Positions 8,434 through 18,393 are shown, numbered from the stretch's first letter. The stretch: 49,082 bases of DNA from Parvularculaceae bacterium (GCA_021776465.1 JAJFFU010000075.1:1-49082); one strand, 5' to 3'. Numbers and translations are program-made. The notes: a model not told the origin generated them from the letters alone.

Positions 8434-9296
8434 TACTCGTTTCCACTTTCTGACGGTTCGACCGCTTCATTTTCATGTGTATGGCTAGTGGTTTCGTCGT
8501 GGTTGTGAGGTGTTTCTTCGGTTGCGGGCTCGAGTTCCAAGGGATCCACGTTTGCAGCCGGCGGCGTAAGTATTTCATCGCCCGTTGCGCCAACGGCGCC
8601 GATGACATCGTCAAGGGCGAATTTGCCGGTCAGGTTCACACCGGCTTTTCCCGCGACGGCGAGCGCCAGATATTCGTTTGCGCGTTGCGCAAGTGGCGGC
8701 GGCGTCGATGGCAAAGCGGATAAGCCGCTAAAGAGCGATAACGCTGTTTCGTAGTCTTCTGCTTTCAGGGCTGCCAGACCCGCGGCTTCGTCGGCATATG
8801 GTTTGTAAGGACTATCACTGTTTGGGAGCGTGCCCAGATGTTCCAGAACGACGTCGCGGCCGTCCTGCAGAGACAAATACGCCGCTCGTAATTGCGCCAA
8901 TTCGCGCAATGGTTTTGGTGTGCCGCCGTCATTGTAAATCGCCGTGAACGTCTCGATCGCTGCGGCGCGATCGCCGTCAGCTGCAAATGACGCAGCGCGC
9001 CGAAATTGCGCCAGCGAAGCGTATCCACTGCCACCGTCATTTGCGATCGTTTCAAGCGCCGCGCGCCCCTCAGTAGGGTTTTCAATCAACTGCTCAGCGG
9101 CGGCGGCAAACTGAAGGGCTTCCTTGTTTGCTGCGCTGACGCGGGCTGCATCAATTGCCTGCCAGGCGCCCACACCGATTACCAGCGCGGCGGACGCGCC
9201 AATTACCGCTGGGCCATATTTCCGGAACGCCGACCACTGTCTCTCTTCAGCGAGCTCCTGATCAACTTCCTTTAAGACACTGTCTTCATTAGCCAC
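8433..9296 (-). CDS. YfgM-like membrane-anchored TPR protein with a His-rich tail
   Basis: Single-pass inner membrane protein with a periplasmic TPR-like domain, matching the YfgM (TPR_21) family encoded before bamB in many proteobacteria. After a cytosolic N-terminus (DQELAEERQWSAFRKYGP) comes one membrane helix (about residues 28-50) and then helical repeats of about 34 residues. YfgM of E. coli associates with the SecYEG translocon and periplasmic chaperones. Odd here is the C-terminal tail of about 40 residues, acidic and His-containing (HNHDETTSHTHE), absent from the textbook family. The stop overlaps the bamB start (TAATG). Confidence 0.85.
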   Translation of the reverse strand: MANEDSVLKEVDQELAEERQWSAFRKYGPAVIGASAALVIGVGAWQAIDAARVSAANKEALQFAAAAEQLIENPTEGRAALETIANDGGSGYASLAQFRRAASFAADGDRAAAIETFTAIYNDGGTPKPLRELAQLRAAYLSLQDGRDVVLEHLGTLPNSDSPYKPYADEAAGLAALKAEDYETALSLFSGLSALPSTPPPLAQRANEYLALAVAGKAGVNLTGKFALDDVIGAVGATGDEILTPPAANVDPLELEPATEETPHNHDETTSHTHENEAVEPSESGNE

Positions 9297-9473
9297 TTTT
9301 TCAATTCCGATGTCCGAAAAATTGTCCCGTCAGAGGGGAAAGACTGGGTTCTAACGGCCTTTGGGCGACCGCGCAACGAGGCTGTAACCGGCAGAGAATA
9401 AAGGTTCTCATGGCGATATTGCGGCAAGCCAACCTAAGGCAAACAGGGTTACGCGGACTTGCCTGGCGACCAG
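9297..9473. other. Intergenic region between apt and the TPR-bamB-der operon
   Basis: A 177-bp stretch downstream of apt and upstream of the minus-strand TPR gene. I see no gene, and no convincing terminator or promoter pair, although promoters for the bamB operon would be expected here. Confidence 0.4.
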
Positions 9474-10001
9474 CTAATCGCCGTCAAAAGCAATCAACGA
9501 CGTGACCTTCTTTCCCATGGCCCGCAGTTTTTCGGCGCCGCCAAGATCAGGCAGGTCTACGACGAAAGCGCATAAAACGATTGAGGCGCCGGCGCGCTCC
9601 AGCAAGCGAATGGCCGCGCTGGCGGTGCCGCCCGTGGCGATTAGGTCGTCAACGAGCAGAATGCGCTCACCCTCTTTGACCGCGTCAACATGGATTTCGA
9701 CCTCATCAACGCCATATTCCAGCGCGTAACGCTCGGAAATTGTTTCAAATGGCAATTTGCCCTTTTTACGGATCGGGATGAAACCGACCGACAATTGGTG
9801 GGCAATCGCGCCGCCTAAAATGAACCCCCGCGCCTCGATACCGGCGACCTTGTCGATCTTTGCGCCGGCGAGTGGTTGCACGAGTTCATCAACGGCGCGC
9901 CGGAATCCCCTCGCGTCTGCCAACAACGTCGTAATGTCACGGAACATGATGCCGGGTTTTGGATAGTCCGGGATGGTCCGGATTACGTCAGCGAGATTCA
10001 C
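9474..10001 (-). CDS. apt: Adenine phosphoribosyltransferase
   Basis: Purine salvage enzyme making AMP from adenine and PRPP in the cytosol. At 175 residues it has the usual length. The N-terminal [15 protein letters not shown] signature and the PRPP-binding loop [17 protein letters not shown] (about residues 120-136) are typical of Apt, as are [14 protein letters not shown] and the flexible-loop region with [20 protein letters not shown]. The start is a GTG (9999-10001) preceded by TTAGGGG as ribosome binding site; no in-frame ATG gives a full N-terminus. It stands alone between tadG-like and bamB-operon genes, on the same strand as both. Confidence 0.95.
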   Translation of the reverse strand: MNLADVIRTIPDYPKPGIMFRDITTLLADARGFRRAVDELVQPLAGAKIDKVAGIEARGFILGGAIAHQLSVGFIPIRKKGKLPFETISERYALEYGVDEVEIHVDAVKEGERILLVDDLIATGGTASAAIRLLERAGASIVLCAFVVDLPDLGGAEKLRAMGKKVTSLIAFDGD

Positions 10002-10136
10002 AAGCGCGGCCCCTAAAAATTACAGCGGCTGGAAAATGGCGCAAGCGCGCACCCAAAACAAGCGCGTATTCAATGCCGCCGTCGTTTCAATCCAAAGAGT
10101 GTAATCTTGGTCAAGGCAGAGCGCGCCTGCCGTCGG

Positions 10137-11351
10137 TTATTTTGACAGGCTGATGGCGCGCAGATTGCTGGCGATTTTATCGAAGGTCGCATTGAGTTCA
10201 GACGCCGTGTCCGGTTCGAAGTAATGATCAGGCGTTGTGCCGCAATCCTCCAACAGATGCTTGATGGTCATATCCGTCACGGCGAAGGCAATCGTGTAGA
10301 CTTCTATTTCGTCGTCTTTGACTGCGTCGCAAAGTTCATCTGTTAGCTGGTTGGCGTTGGTGATATTTGCGGCGCCGTGGGTCGGATAATCCGGCGATCG
10401 CGTATTTTCACCGTCCGTCATAACAATCATCGTCTTTTTGCCATTGCGCGCAGCGAGGTCTGTTTTCGAGAGACCTTCCGAAAATGGCGCCCCGGAACTC
10501 AACACGCTCCAACCCCAGGCGATGCCGCCCGGAATATACGTATAGCCGTTACCAGTCATGCCGGTGATCGCCGTATCAATTGTCGACTTTACGCCCGTCA
10601 GCGGGACGATGGCGTTCGGGCAGGGTTCACCAGCAACTTCCGGTATTGGCGTTGTGTTAAATCCAGCATCTTGTGTGTTGGCAGGATAGTCACGCGAGCC
10701 AACGCAGCCGTCAAAGGCGCCCGGCGCTGACGCGCCATTAAGCCAACTTGCGCCTACATTGTCGGCCCCGACATTCACATACTGAGCAAAAGGCACGAGG
10801 CCAATTCTGACATCTGCGTCAGGATGGCTGTGGAGCGACGTGACGAGGTTCGTTGCCGCAGTTTTCAGATCGCCGAGCTTGCCGAAATCATTCATCGACC
10901 CTGTATTATCAAGGACCATCGCGATTTCGAGATAAGGTGGTTTTCCGAGTTTTGCCTCGGATTCGATCATAGGGGCGATTTTGTCGATGCCGATGGCGCG
11001 GGTCAGCGTTGTGTCGATATCGACATCGAAGCTTAGCCGATAAAAGTCCGTTGAAGGGTCATGGACAATTTTGAAATTGCTGGTTGCAACGTCCGATTTG
11101 GTTCGTCGGTTGCCGTCGAAAAAAGCTTTCGCTTTCGCTTCGACTTCCGCCGGCGTTAATGTCGGCTGGTTCATGCTAATGCGGATGGCGGCGAGCACGG
11201 CGGCGTCCGCAGATTGCTGCAGGTCAGCGCGAATGGAGGCGGCGCGCTGGAAGTCGATGGCCATTCCCGCCCCGCCCAGAATGACAAATATCAATACTGA
11301 AAAGAGCAACGCAATATTGCCGTTCTCATTTCTCAAAAAGGATCTGACCAT
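10137..11351 (-). CDS. TadG-like pilus-assembly protein with a VWA domain
   Basis: Protein of 404 residues with an N-terminal TadE/TadG-type membrane anchor (NENGNIALLFSVLIFVILGG, about residues 8-27) followed by the typical FQRAASIRADLQQSADAAVLAA segment. A von Willebrand factor A domain follows with a MIDAS-like DNTGSM at residues 148-153 and VMTDGEN near 310. TadG proteins belong to Flp/Tad pilus systems, where the exposed VWA part is thought to aid assembly or adhesion. No other tad/cpa gene lies nearby, so this copy is isolated from the apparatus genes. Divergently transcribed from cobT. Confidence 0.85.
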   Translation of the reverse strand: MVRSFLRNENGNIALLFSVLIFVILGGAGMAIDFQRAASIRADLQQSADAAVLAAIRISMNQPTLTPAEVEAKAKAFFDGNRRTKSDVATSNFKIVHDPSTDFYRLSFDVDIDTTLTRAIGIDKIAPMIESEAKLGKPPYLEIAMVLDNTGSMNDFGKLGDLKTAATNLVTSLHSHPDADVRIGLVPFAQYVNVGADNVGASWLNGASAPGAFDGCVGSRDYPANTQDAGFNTTPIPEVAGEPCPNAIVPLTGVKSTIDTAITGMTGNGYTYIPGGIAWGWSVLSSGAPFSEGLSKTDLAARNGKKTMIVMTDGENTRSPDYPTHGAANITNANQLTDELCDAVKDDEIEVYTIAFAVTDMTIKHLLEDCGTTPDHYFEPDTASELNATFDKIASNLRAISLSK

Positions 11352-11549
11352 GTCCGTCCGCCTGCGTTATTTGGCTGTCACGACGAATGGCTGCAAAAAC
11401 TGTGCGTTAAGGCGATTGTCGTTGATTTCCGGCGGTTTTTTCAAAACCCGGTAACCTTAATCCTCCCGTTATTGGCGAAGCGGCGTCCCATTTTCGTGCG
11501 GCGCCGAGGACGCTTTCGAAAACTGACTTGAGCGCCTATCTTCCCGCCC
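11352..11549. other. Divergent intergenic region between tadG-like and cobT
   Basis: A 198-bp stretch between two divergent genes. It must hold both promoters, but I cannot name convincing -35/-10 pairs. No gene or hairpin terminator is apparent. Confidence 0.4.
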
Positions 11550-13400
11550 ATGATTCCGAAAGAAAAAATCCGGGAAGACTTCAAGCGCGCCCTCTTGCAC
11601 ACAACGCGGGCGCTGTCGTCTCAGCATGATGTCGAGGTTGCCTATGGTGGCGAGCATGCGACTGTTTCGGGAAAATCGGCGCGAATTCCCCTGCCGGCGC
11701 GTTCACTGGACCGGGAATCAGCGGCTATCGCCCGCGGTGAAGGCGACGCCGCGGCGTTACGTTTGGCGCACCACGACACCGATGCCCATGAACGGCTCGC
11801 GCCGGTGGGCGCGGAGGCTCGTGCGGTGTTTGAGGCGCTCGAGAACGCTCGGTGCGAGGCCATAGGGGCACAGGCTCTGAAGGGCGTCGGCGACAATCTC
11901 GCCGCATCGCTTGAGCAAATTATCGCGGACAAGGGTTATGACCGCCTCAGCCCCAATGACACGGCGCCGCTGGCTGACGTCGCCGCCCTCATGTTGCGCG
12001 AACGCCTGACCGGTCGCACGGCGCCGGGCTCCGCCGCCGGCATCATGGATGCGTGGCGCGAGGGACTGGAAGAGCGCGCCGGCGCCTCGCTTGATGCGAT
12101 GGCTGCGGCAGCCGATTTAAATGATCAGGAAGTGTTTGCCGGCCTTGTTCGTGATTTTATTCGCGATCTTGAGCTCGACGATGAAGATCGCGGCGATCGC
12201 TCGGATGAAGATGACAGCGATCAGGATGATGACGCTGAAGATGACGAAAATAACGGCGAAGATGACGACGATGGCGCGGACGAGTCGCAATTTCCCGAAG
12301 ACTCCGGCGAAGGCGACAAAGCGGAGGGCGATGCGGACCTTTCCGATCAGGACGTTGAGCAATCGATGGAGGAAGACGACGGCTCCACTGAAAACGCAAA
12401 AGTCTCCAGCCTGCGCAACCGCTTCGAAGGCGACACTGGCGAAGTCTATAAACCTTACACTACAGAATTTGACGAGATTGCCGAGGCCATTGACCTTTGC
12501 GACGCCGAGGAATTACAGCGCCTGCGTCGCTCTCTCGATCGACAGTTAGAAAACCTGCACACTGTCGTCGCGCGGCTGGCAAACAAGCTGCAACGAAAAC
12601 TTATGGCCCAGCAAAACCGAAGCTGGGCGTTCGATCTGGACGAAGGCGTGCTTGATGCTGCGCGGCTGGCCCGCATTGTCGCCGATCCAATGCAGCCGCT
12701 TTCTTACAAAATGGAACAGGAGCAGGATTTTCGCGACACCGTCGTGACGCTCCTGATCGACAATTCCGGCTCCATGCGCGGCCGACCGATTACGATTGCC
12801 GCGATTTGCGCTGATATTCTGGCGCGCACACTTGAGCGGTGTGGTGTCAAAGTCGAGATTCTGGGCTTTACGACGCGCGCCTGGAAAGGTGGGCAGGCCC
12901 GGGAAAAATGGGTTCAGGACGGACGACCGGCAAATCCCGGTCGTCTCAATGATCTGCGCCATGTCATTTATAAATCCGCTGACGCGCCCTGGCGGCGTTC
13001 ACGCTCATCTCTCGGGCTGATGATGAAAGAGGGATTGCTGAAAGAAAATATCGATGGTGAGGCGCTTGCGTGGGCGCACACGCGCCTGCTCGGCCGCCCT
13101 GAGGCGCGCCGGATCATGATGGTAATTTCTGACGGCGCACCGGTAGACGACACGACCTCCTCGGCAAATGGCGGCGCCTATCTGGAGCGGCATTTGCGTG
13201 AGATGATCGCCTATATCGAAAACCGTTCGCCGGTTGAGCTTCTCGCCATTGGCATCGGCCACGATGTGACGCGCTATTACAGCCGTGCGCTCACCATCGT
13301 TGATGTGGACCAACTGGGCGGCGCCATTATCGATCAGCTTGCGGAGCTTTTCGACGAGCAGGCGCCGGCAAAGCGAGGCCGCCGCGGCCGTGCGGCCTAG
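11550..13400 (+). CDS. cobT: Cobaltochelatase subunit CobT
   Basis: Large VWA-containing subunit of the ATP-dependent aerobic cobaltochelatase CobNST, which inserts cobalt into hydrogenobyrinate diamide during cobalamin synthesis. Of 616 residues, the N-terminal domain is conserved ([18 protein letters not shown]-like [11 protein letters not shown]). A very acidic linker rich in Asp/Glu spans about residues 205-285. The C-terminal VWA domain carries the MIDAS motif [10 protein letters not shown] (Asp404) and ends with [14 protein letters not shown] and ELFDE. Neither cobS nor cobN is adjacent. CobT-like proteins also occur in bacteria lacking cobalamin synthesis, so the role depends on the rest of the genome. 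Its TAG stop shares CTAG with the convergent cytochrome gene. Confidence 0.93.
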   Translation: MIPKEKIREDFKRALLHTTRALSSQHDVEVAYGGEHATVSGKSARIPLPARSLDRESAAIARGEGDAAALRLAHHDTDAHERLAPVGAEARAVFEALENARCEAIGAQALKGVGDNLAASLEQIIADKGYDRLSPNDTAPLADVAALMLRERLTGRTAPGSAAGIMDAWREGLEERAGASLDAMAAAADLNDQEVFAGLVRDFIRDLELDDEDRGDRSDEDDSDQDDDAEDDENNGEDDDDGADESQFPEDSGEGDKAEGDADLSDQDVEQSMEEDDGSTENAKVSSLRNRFEGDTGEVYKPYTTEFDEIAEAIDLCDAEELQRLRRSLDRQLENLHTVVARLANKLQRKLMAQQNRSWAFDLDEGVLDAARLARIVADPMQPLSYKMEQEQDFRDTVVTLLIDNSGSMRGRPITIAAICADILARTLERCGVKVEILGFTTRAWKGGQAREKWVQDGRPANPGRLNDLRHVIYKSADAPWRRSRSSLGLMMKEGLLKENIDGEALAWAHTRLLGRPEARRIMMVISDGAPVDDTTSSANGGAYLERHLREMIAYIENRSPVELLAIGIGHDVTRYYSRALTIVDVDQLGGAIIDQLAELFDEQAPAKRGRRGRAA

Positions 13401-14758
13401 TTCAATCGGGACGCGTTGACCGAGAATTCAATACGCGCTTCAAGTGCGACGCCCTCGTCGTCCAACCATGACGGCGCTGTACCTAAATCAAAATTCGTTC
13501 TGATCAAATCGACACCGCCGGTTGCTGTCGTTACGCCGTCATTGACGACCAGCTCGAACGGAAGCGTGATATCGTGCGCGGCATCCTTGATGGCGAGCGT
13601 TCCCGCGGCTTCATAATGACCGTCACCGGTACGCTGAATGTCGCAAGCCGTGAATGTCGCAGTCGGAAATTCCTTAACGCCGAACCACTCGCCGCCCGGC
13701 AACGTCGAGTCAATCAATTGATCGCCGGTTGCAGCTGACGATGTTTGAACGGTGACGCGAAGCCACGACTGATCCAGAAACTGGTCGTCAAACGCTATTT
13801 CCGTTTTGAAAGCGCCGAACACGCCTTCAAAACTTTGCCCATTCTGAGAGCCAATGAAGCGTAGCCGGCTCGCTGCATTGTCGATGCGCCAATTGATCGG
13901 GAGCTTTTTATCACCATCACACAGTGTATTCGCGGTAAGCCTCGGCGTTGCCGGTGCTTCGTTCGTTGCAACGTCGACATTCTCCGTTCCGTCCGGTGCA
14001 GGCGCGGGATCACCCGATAAAATTTCTTCAACGGGCTCTTCGGTGTCTATGGGCGCCGTCGCTTGGGGGACCTCTTCTGTCGCAACGCTTGCGGAAATTT
14101 CGGGCGTCCTAACAATTTCAATGGGGCCAGGTTTCCCGCCGAAATAGGCGGCGATCCCTATGGCGAGCGCAATGAAAACGCCGGCCGCGCCAGATATTGC
14201 AGCAATTCCCGGCGCCATTGAACGCAACACGCCATCGCGATTGATAAATCCGTGCTTCATTGCCGCGGCGACATGCAAGGCTAGCAACCCAAGGATCGCA
14301 TATGACAATTTTTCATGCAGCTCTATGAACTGGTGTTCCGTGGCGGCGGGGTCTGCGCCGGGATCCAGAAAACCAAGGTGCGGCACGCCGATCAGGCCGA
14401 ACCACTCGGTTGGGATGTCCTTTGGCGATACAGACACGATGGCCAGCCCGACAAGCGGCGTCGCCAGCATCAGAAAGTAAAAAACCCAGTGCGTTGCGCG
14501 CGCTGTGAGGACTTGCCAGCCGGGCATCGTATTCGGCAATGGGGGCGGTTTGTGCACAAGTCGCCAGCCGAGACGAACAAGCGTCAACGCGAAGATCGAC
14601 AGGCCAAAAGATTTGTGTAGCTGATACAGGTCGAATTTCGCCGCTGCCGAATTCGGCAGATTATGCATGTATAACCCGCCGGCAATCTGACCGAGGATCA
14701 ATAATGCGATCGCCCAGTGAAGGGCGACCGCGACAGTGCTGTAACGCTGTTCGCTCAC
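13397..14758 (-). CDS. Cytochrome b561 fused to a YceI domain
   Basis: Two-domain protein of 453 residues. The first ~180 residues form a four-helix cytochrome b561 with candidate haem ligands His14 (VALHWAIA), His48 (QLHKSFG), the His of LHEKLSY and the His of LALHVAAA. A fifth helix (about residues 185-205) and a Pro/Glu/Ala-rich linker (about 210-275) lead to a C-terminal YceI-like lipocalin domain (about 286-453; [43 protein letters not shown]). In E. coli, yceJ (b561) and yceI are neighbouring genes; here they are joined. YceI folds bind isoprenoid chains such as ubiquinone, so a membrane electron carrier coupled to a quinone-binding periplasmic domain is plausible. It lies 6 bp after the YceI lipoprotein gene. 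Confidence 0.9.
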   Translation of the reverse strand: MSEQRYSTVAVALHWAIALLILGQIAGGLYMHNLPNSAAAKFDLYQLHKSFGLSIFALTLVRLGWRLVHKPPPLPNTMPGWQVLTARATHWVFYFLMLATPLVGLAIVSVSPKDIPTEWFGLIGVPHLGFLDPGADPAATEHQFIELHEKLSYAILGLLALHVAAAMKHGFINRDGVLRSMAPGIAAISGAAGVFIALAIGIAAYFGGKPGPIEIVRTPEISASVATEEVPQATAPIDTEEPVEEILSGDPAPAPDGTENVDVATNEAPATPRLTANTLCDGDKKLPINWRIDNAASRLRFIGSQNGQSFEGVFGAFKTEIAFDDQFLDQSWLRVTVQTSSAATGDQLIDSTLPGGEWFGVKEFPTATFTACDIQRTGDGHYEAAGTLAIKDAAHDITLPFELVVNDGVTTATGGVDLIRTNFDLGTAPSWLDDEGVALEARIEFSVNASRLN

Positions 14759-14764
14759 GCGGTA

Positions 14765-15388
14765 TTATTCCGCTGACATTTCGAACTCGGTTTCGATCAC
14801 AAGATCTACTTCGTCGCTCACAACCGGCGCGTAAAGGTCAACGCCGAAATCTGATCGTTTGACTGTGCCTTTCGCCGAAAAACCAATCTTGTATTGTTTG
14901 TTGCGCTCGCTGAATGAGGCGCGGTTCATTGTAACATTCAGCGTAACTGGTTTTGTAATTCCTTTGATAGTCAGGTCGCCCGTCATCGTGCCGGTGTTTT
15001 CGTCAGTCGTTGTTAACGACGTGCTTTCGAATGTGATCACCGGATGATTTTCAACATCAAAAAATTTGTCGCCGCGCAAATGCCCGTCGAACTCATCGAC
15101 GCCGCTGTCAATCGAGGACGCGTCAATAGTGACGCTGACGCTGGATGCAGTAGCGTCTTCTGCGTTCCAGTTTAACGTCGCGTCCCAGTCACGCCAACGT
15201 AAAAATGGCCGCGAATATCCCTGATGGAGATAGTGAAAAGTAATGTACCGATGCTTCTGATCGGCTTTGTATTCTCCGGAAATGGCGGCGGACCCAGCCT
15301 CGGTCTCCTCGCTATTGGCCGTTCCGCCACATGCAGCAATCAAAAACGCCGCAGCCACAGGCGCCAGCACCTTCACAGAATAGATCAT
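14765..15388 (-). CDS. YceI-family lipoprotein
   Basis: A 207-residue YceI protein with a lipoprotein signal peptide: hydrophobic stretch then the lipobox IAAC with Cys at about residue 20, so it is probably anchored in a periplasm-facing membrane leaflet. The lipocalin-like domain is recognised by GEYKADQKHRYITFHYLHQG, FDGHLRGDKFFDVENHPVITFES, GDLTIKGITKPVTLNV and the C-terminal KRSDFGVD. YceI folds hold isoprenoid ligands in a hydrophobic tunnel. The gene is directly upstream of the b561-YceI fusion (6 bp gap), so a two-gene operon is likely, and the two YceI domains may exchange or share a ligand. Confidence 0.9.
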   Translation of the reverse strand: MIYSVKVLAPVAAAFLIAACGGTANSEETEAGSAAISGEYKADQKHRYITFHYLHQGYSRPFLRWRDWDATLNWNAEDATASSVSVTIDASSIDSGVDEFDGHLRGDKFFDVENHPVITFESTSLTTTDENTGTMTGDLTIKGITKPVTLNVTMNRASFSERNKQYKIGFSAKGTVKRSDFGVDLYAPVVSDEVDLVIETEFEMSAE

Positions 15389-15470
15389 TTATCGTCTCCT
15401 TTTCGTAGCGACCATAGCACCAATGCGCGTCGCGGCGATGAATAAAAATGTCGCTCACGCCGGTTTGATC

Positions 15471-16097
15471 CTAGCTGTAACGTTGGACAATGTCCCCAAG
15501 GACCGGACGGGCCCGTTCCTTGGGGTCTTCGTTTGCGCCGCCAAGATAGATGTAACCAGCGATCTTTTCGTCAGCGGTCATTGATAGCGCCGTGTTTACA
15601 TCATCGTGGAAGGCGTACCATTCCGTAATCCATTGCGCGGCAAAGCCATATGCGCTGGCGGCAATGAGCATATTCTGGCAGACAGCGCCTGCGGTCAGGG
15701 TTTGCTCCCAGACCGGTGTTTTATGTCCGGTGTTCGGGCTGGAAATTACGGCAACTACGACAGGCGCCCGCAAGAATCGACTGCGCTCAAATTCAACGCG
15801 GCTTGCCTCTGCATCTGAATTGTCCTTCGCGAATGTGGCGGCAAGCACATCGCCGAACCTGGCGCGTGCGTCCTTTTCAAACACGATAAATCGAAAGGGA
15901 ACGACGCGGCGATGGTCCGGCGCCCGCGCGGCAATGGTCAATATCGCCTGTATCGTTTCGGCATCCGGACCGGGCCCGCTCATACAATCGGCCGGGGTTG
16001 ATCGCCGCCGCCACAACAGTTCGACCGCCTCCTGGCTTGGATGGGCGGCGGGCAACGGGGCGCCAAATTCCGGCACATTCATCAATTTCGGCAACAT
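15471..16097 (-). CDS. Nitroreductase-family FMN oxidoreductase (YdjA-like)
   Basis: FMN-dependent oxidoreductase of 208 residues. The N-terminal RRSTPADCMSGPGPDAETIQ and ILTIAARAPDHRRVVPFRFIV segments form the flavin site seen in the nitroreductase fold. QNMLIAASAYGFAAQWIT and GYIYLGGANEDPKERARP near the C-terminus are typical of the small YdjA-like branch. The physiological substrate is unknown. Met6 is an alternative start. The gene runs leftwards, divergent from the E1 fusion, with 88 bp between them, and lies 82 bp upstream of the YceI gene on the same strand. Confidence 0.88.
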   Translation of the reverse strand: MLPKLMNVPEFGAPLPAAHPSQEAVELLWRRRSTPADCMSGPGPDAETIQAILTIAARAPDHRRVVPFRFIVFEKDARARFGDVLAATFAKDNSDAEASRVEFERSRFLRAPVVVAVISSPNTGHKTPVWEQTLTAGAVCQNMLIAASAYGFAAQWITEWYAFHDDVNTALSMTADEKIAGYIYLGGANEDPKERARPVLGDIVQRYS

Positions 16098-16185
16098 TGG
16101 GCATCCCTACTTGGAAAAGGCGGAGCGAATGGTATGGAGGCATCGATAGCCGCGTAAGTTAAACAAGCAATACGGGAATACAATA

Positions 16186-18393
16186 ATGGCCGGGGCGATC
16201 GGGGCGGCTTCTGACGGATTTCTGGACAGATTAAAATCCGGGCGCATTCCAGCGGCCGTATCGCAAACGCAACTAAGCGAGGCGGGTCTTTCCGCTGCAT
16301 CGCTGACGGGCCTGTTCGAAAGCCAGCTCACCAGCCGCGCGCTTGATCTTGAGGCGCGCCGGCTCGGTGCGGAAAAGCGTGGGTTTTATTCGATTGGGAG
16401 CGCCGGTCATGAGGGCAACGCCGCGCTTGCCCATGTGCTGCGCGTCGATGATATGGCGTTCCTGCACTACCGCAGCGGCGCCTTTTACCTGGAACGGGCG
16501 CGCAAATGCCCGGGCGAAACGCCGATCTGGAATATGGCGTTGTCATTTGTCGCGTCATCCGAAGACCCGATCTCGGGCGGGCGCCATAAGGTGCTTGGAT
16601 CGAAGTCGCTCTTCATTCCGCCGCAGACGAGCACTATCGCCTCGCACCTCCCGAAAGCTATGGGCGCCGCGTTTTCAATCGCCCTCGCCCGCACGCAAAA
16701 AAAGCAGGACGCCGCCCTGCCGCTCGACAGCGTCATTTATTGCAGCTTCGGAGATGCGTCCGCCAACCATTCGACGGCGCAAGGCGCGATCAACGCTGCG
16801 GCGCTCACCGGTTACCGCGGCCTGCCGCTGCCGCTCATATTCGCCTGCGAGGACAACGGCGTTGGCATTTCGGTCAAAACGCCGGAGGGCTGGATTGCTG
16901 CAAATTACGGATCGCGCGCAGGGCTTCGATATGTATATGGCGACGCGCGCGATATCGTAGACGCTGTCCGCGCTGGCCGAGAGGCTGAACGCTGTGCGCG
17001 GTCTGCCCGCAAACCAGTTTTCCTTCATATCCGTACAGTTCGCCTGATGGGGCACGCAGGGTCAGATCTGGAAACCAGTTATCGAGATCGGACGGAAATC
17101 GAGACCGAAGCGGATCAGGATCCGCTTCTTCATTCTGCACGTCGCGTTATGGAAGCCTCGGGCACATCGTCTTCGGAAATCGAGACGCTCTATAATGATA
17201 TCAGCGGGCGCGTTCGTCGCGCAATGGAAGCCGCTTGCGATCGCCCGAAGTTGACCTCGGCGCCTGCCGTTATGTCCGCCCTTGCGCCGGTCAAATCGCT
17301 TTGCGCACGAAGGCCCGGCAAACTGCTTGAAAAAGCGCCGGACGAAACACGCGCGCGACGCGAACCACAACATATGTCGCGGCTGATCTCCCTCACTCTT
17401 GCGGAGGAAATGGCGCGGGACCGCAATATTGCTGTCTTCGGAGAGGATGTCGGCAAGAAAGGCGGCGTATACGGCGCGACCACGCGGCTGCAACAGAAAT
17501 TTGGCCCCGCCCGCGTGTTCGACACGTTGCTCGACGAGCAAACGATCCTCGGACTCGGGATTGGCCTTGCCCATAATGGCTTTCTACCCGTCCCGGAAAT
17601 TCAGTTTCTAGCTTATGTTCACAACGCTGAGGATCAGTTGCGCGGTGAAGCGGCGTCTTTGTCGTTCTTTTCGAATGGGCAATACACGAACCCCATGGTC
17701 GTGCGCGTCGCCGGCCTCGCCTATCAAAAAGGCTTCGGCGGGCACTTTCACAATGACAATTCTGTCGCCGTCTTTCGCGATATTCCCGGCATCGTCCTCG
17801 CCTGTCCGTCAAGCGGCGCCGAAGCGGTCGCCATGTTGCGCGAAGCGTTCCGGATCGCGCGTGAAGAACGCCGTGTCGTTGTCTTTCTCGAACCGATCGC
17901 CCTTTACGGAACGAAAGACGTATCGGAAGGCGACGGCGCGATGACGGCCGTTTATGACGAGATTGATGATGCGGCGCGCTTTGGCGAACCTAACGTTATC
18001 GGCGACGGGCGCGATCTTGCTATCGTCACCTATGGAAATGGAACGTATCTGTCCCGTCGTGCGCTCACCCAACTGACGGACGCAGGGATATCGGCGCGCA
18101 TCGTTGATCTGCGCTGGCTTTCACCGTTGCCTATCGACGCGGTGGTTGATGCCATCGGCAAGCGCCGCAATGTCCTTATCGTCGATGAATGCCGCAGGAC
18201 CGGCGGGCCTGCAGAAGAGATCATCGCGCAATTTGCTGATCGCGGGTTATCCTATAATTTAAAACGCATCACCGGCGAAGACACCTTCATTCCTCTCGGA
18301 CCTGCAGCGGACACGGTCCTTGTCAGCGAAAATGAAATCGCTGCTGCGGCGTTGAGCCTTCTCGGTGTTAGCGCAGGAAAGGCGGCGGAGTGA
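16186..18393 (+). CDS. Fused E1 alpha-beta 2-oxoacid dehydrogenase (thiamine pyrophosphate dependent)
   Basis: A 735-residue fusion of the alpha and beta chains of an E1 2-oxoacid dehydrogenase, closest in style to branched-chain 2-oxoacid dehydrogenases. The alpha part (about residues 30-350) has FYSIGSAGHEGNAA, the diphosphate-binding GDA motif at 189-191 with EDNG at 222-225 (usually NNG), and RLMGHAGSDLETSYR. The beta part begins near Met397 with MSRLISLTLAEEMARDRNI, then GEDVGKKGGVYGAT, RVFDTLLDEQTILGLGIG and GGHFHNDNS, the last holding the catalytic His region. E1 decarboxylates the 2-oxoacid and passes the acyl group to lipoyl-E2; no E2 or E3 gene is in the window. The stop overlaps the GTG start of the acyltransferase-like gene (GTGA). 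Confidence 0.9.
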   Translation: MAGAIGAASDGFLDRLKSGRIPAAVSQTQLSEAGLSAASLTGLFESQLTSRALDLEARRLGAEKRGFYSIGSAGHEGNAALAHVLRVDDMAFLHYRSGAFYLERARKCPGETPIWNMALSFVASSEDPISGGRHKVLGSKSLFIPPQTSTIASHLPKAMGAAFSIALARTQKKQDAALPLDSVIYCSFGDASANHSTAQGAINAAALTGYRGLPLPLIFACEDNGVGISVKTPEGWIAANYGSRAGLRYVYGDARDIVDAVRAGREAERCARSARKPVFLHIRTVRLMGHAGSDLETSYRDRTEIETEADQDPLLHSARRVMEASGTSSSEIETLYNDISGRVRRAMEAACDRPKLTSAPAVMSALAPVKSLCARRPGKLLEKAPDETRARREPQHMSRLISLTLAEEMARDRNIAVFGEDVGKKGGVYGATTRLQQKFGPARVFDTLLDEQTILGLGIGLAHNGFLPVPEIQFLAYVHNAEDQLRGEAASLSFFSNGQYTNPMVVRVAGLAYQKGFGGHFHNDNSVAVFRDIPGIVLACPSSGAEAVAMLREAFRIAREERRVVVFLEPIALYGTKDVSEGDGAMTAVYDEIDDAARFGEPNVIGDGRDLAIVTYGNGTYLSRRALTQLTDAGISARIVDLRWLSPLPIDAVVDAIGKRRNVLIVDECRRTGGPAEEIIAQFADRGLSYNLKRITGEDTFIPLGPAADTVLVSENEIAAAALSLLGVSAGKAAE

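Noticed and set aside
10115-10131. GGCAG/CTGCC hairpin after the TadG-like gene as a terminator
   Set aside because: The stem is only 5 bp and no T-tract follows on the relevant strand.
12117-12399. Minus-strand hydrophobic or Arg/His-rich frames opposite the acidic CobT linker
   Set aside because: They arise from GA-rich Asp/Glu codons read in reverse, giving runs of Ile/Phe/Val or His/Arg; no gene.
17374-18393. Split of the E1 fusion into separate alpha and beta genes at internal ATG 17374
   Set aside because: The reading frame is continuous from 16186 with no stop, and the linker has no ribosome binding site that I find convincing, so one polypeptide is the simpler reading.
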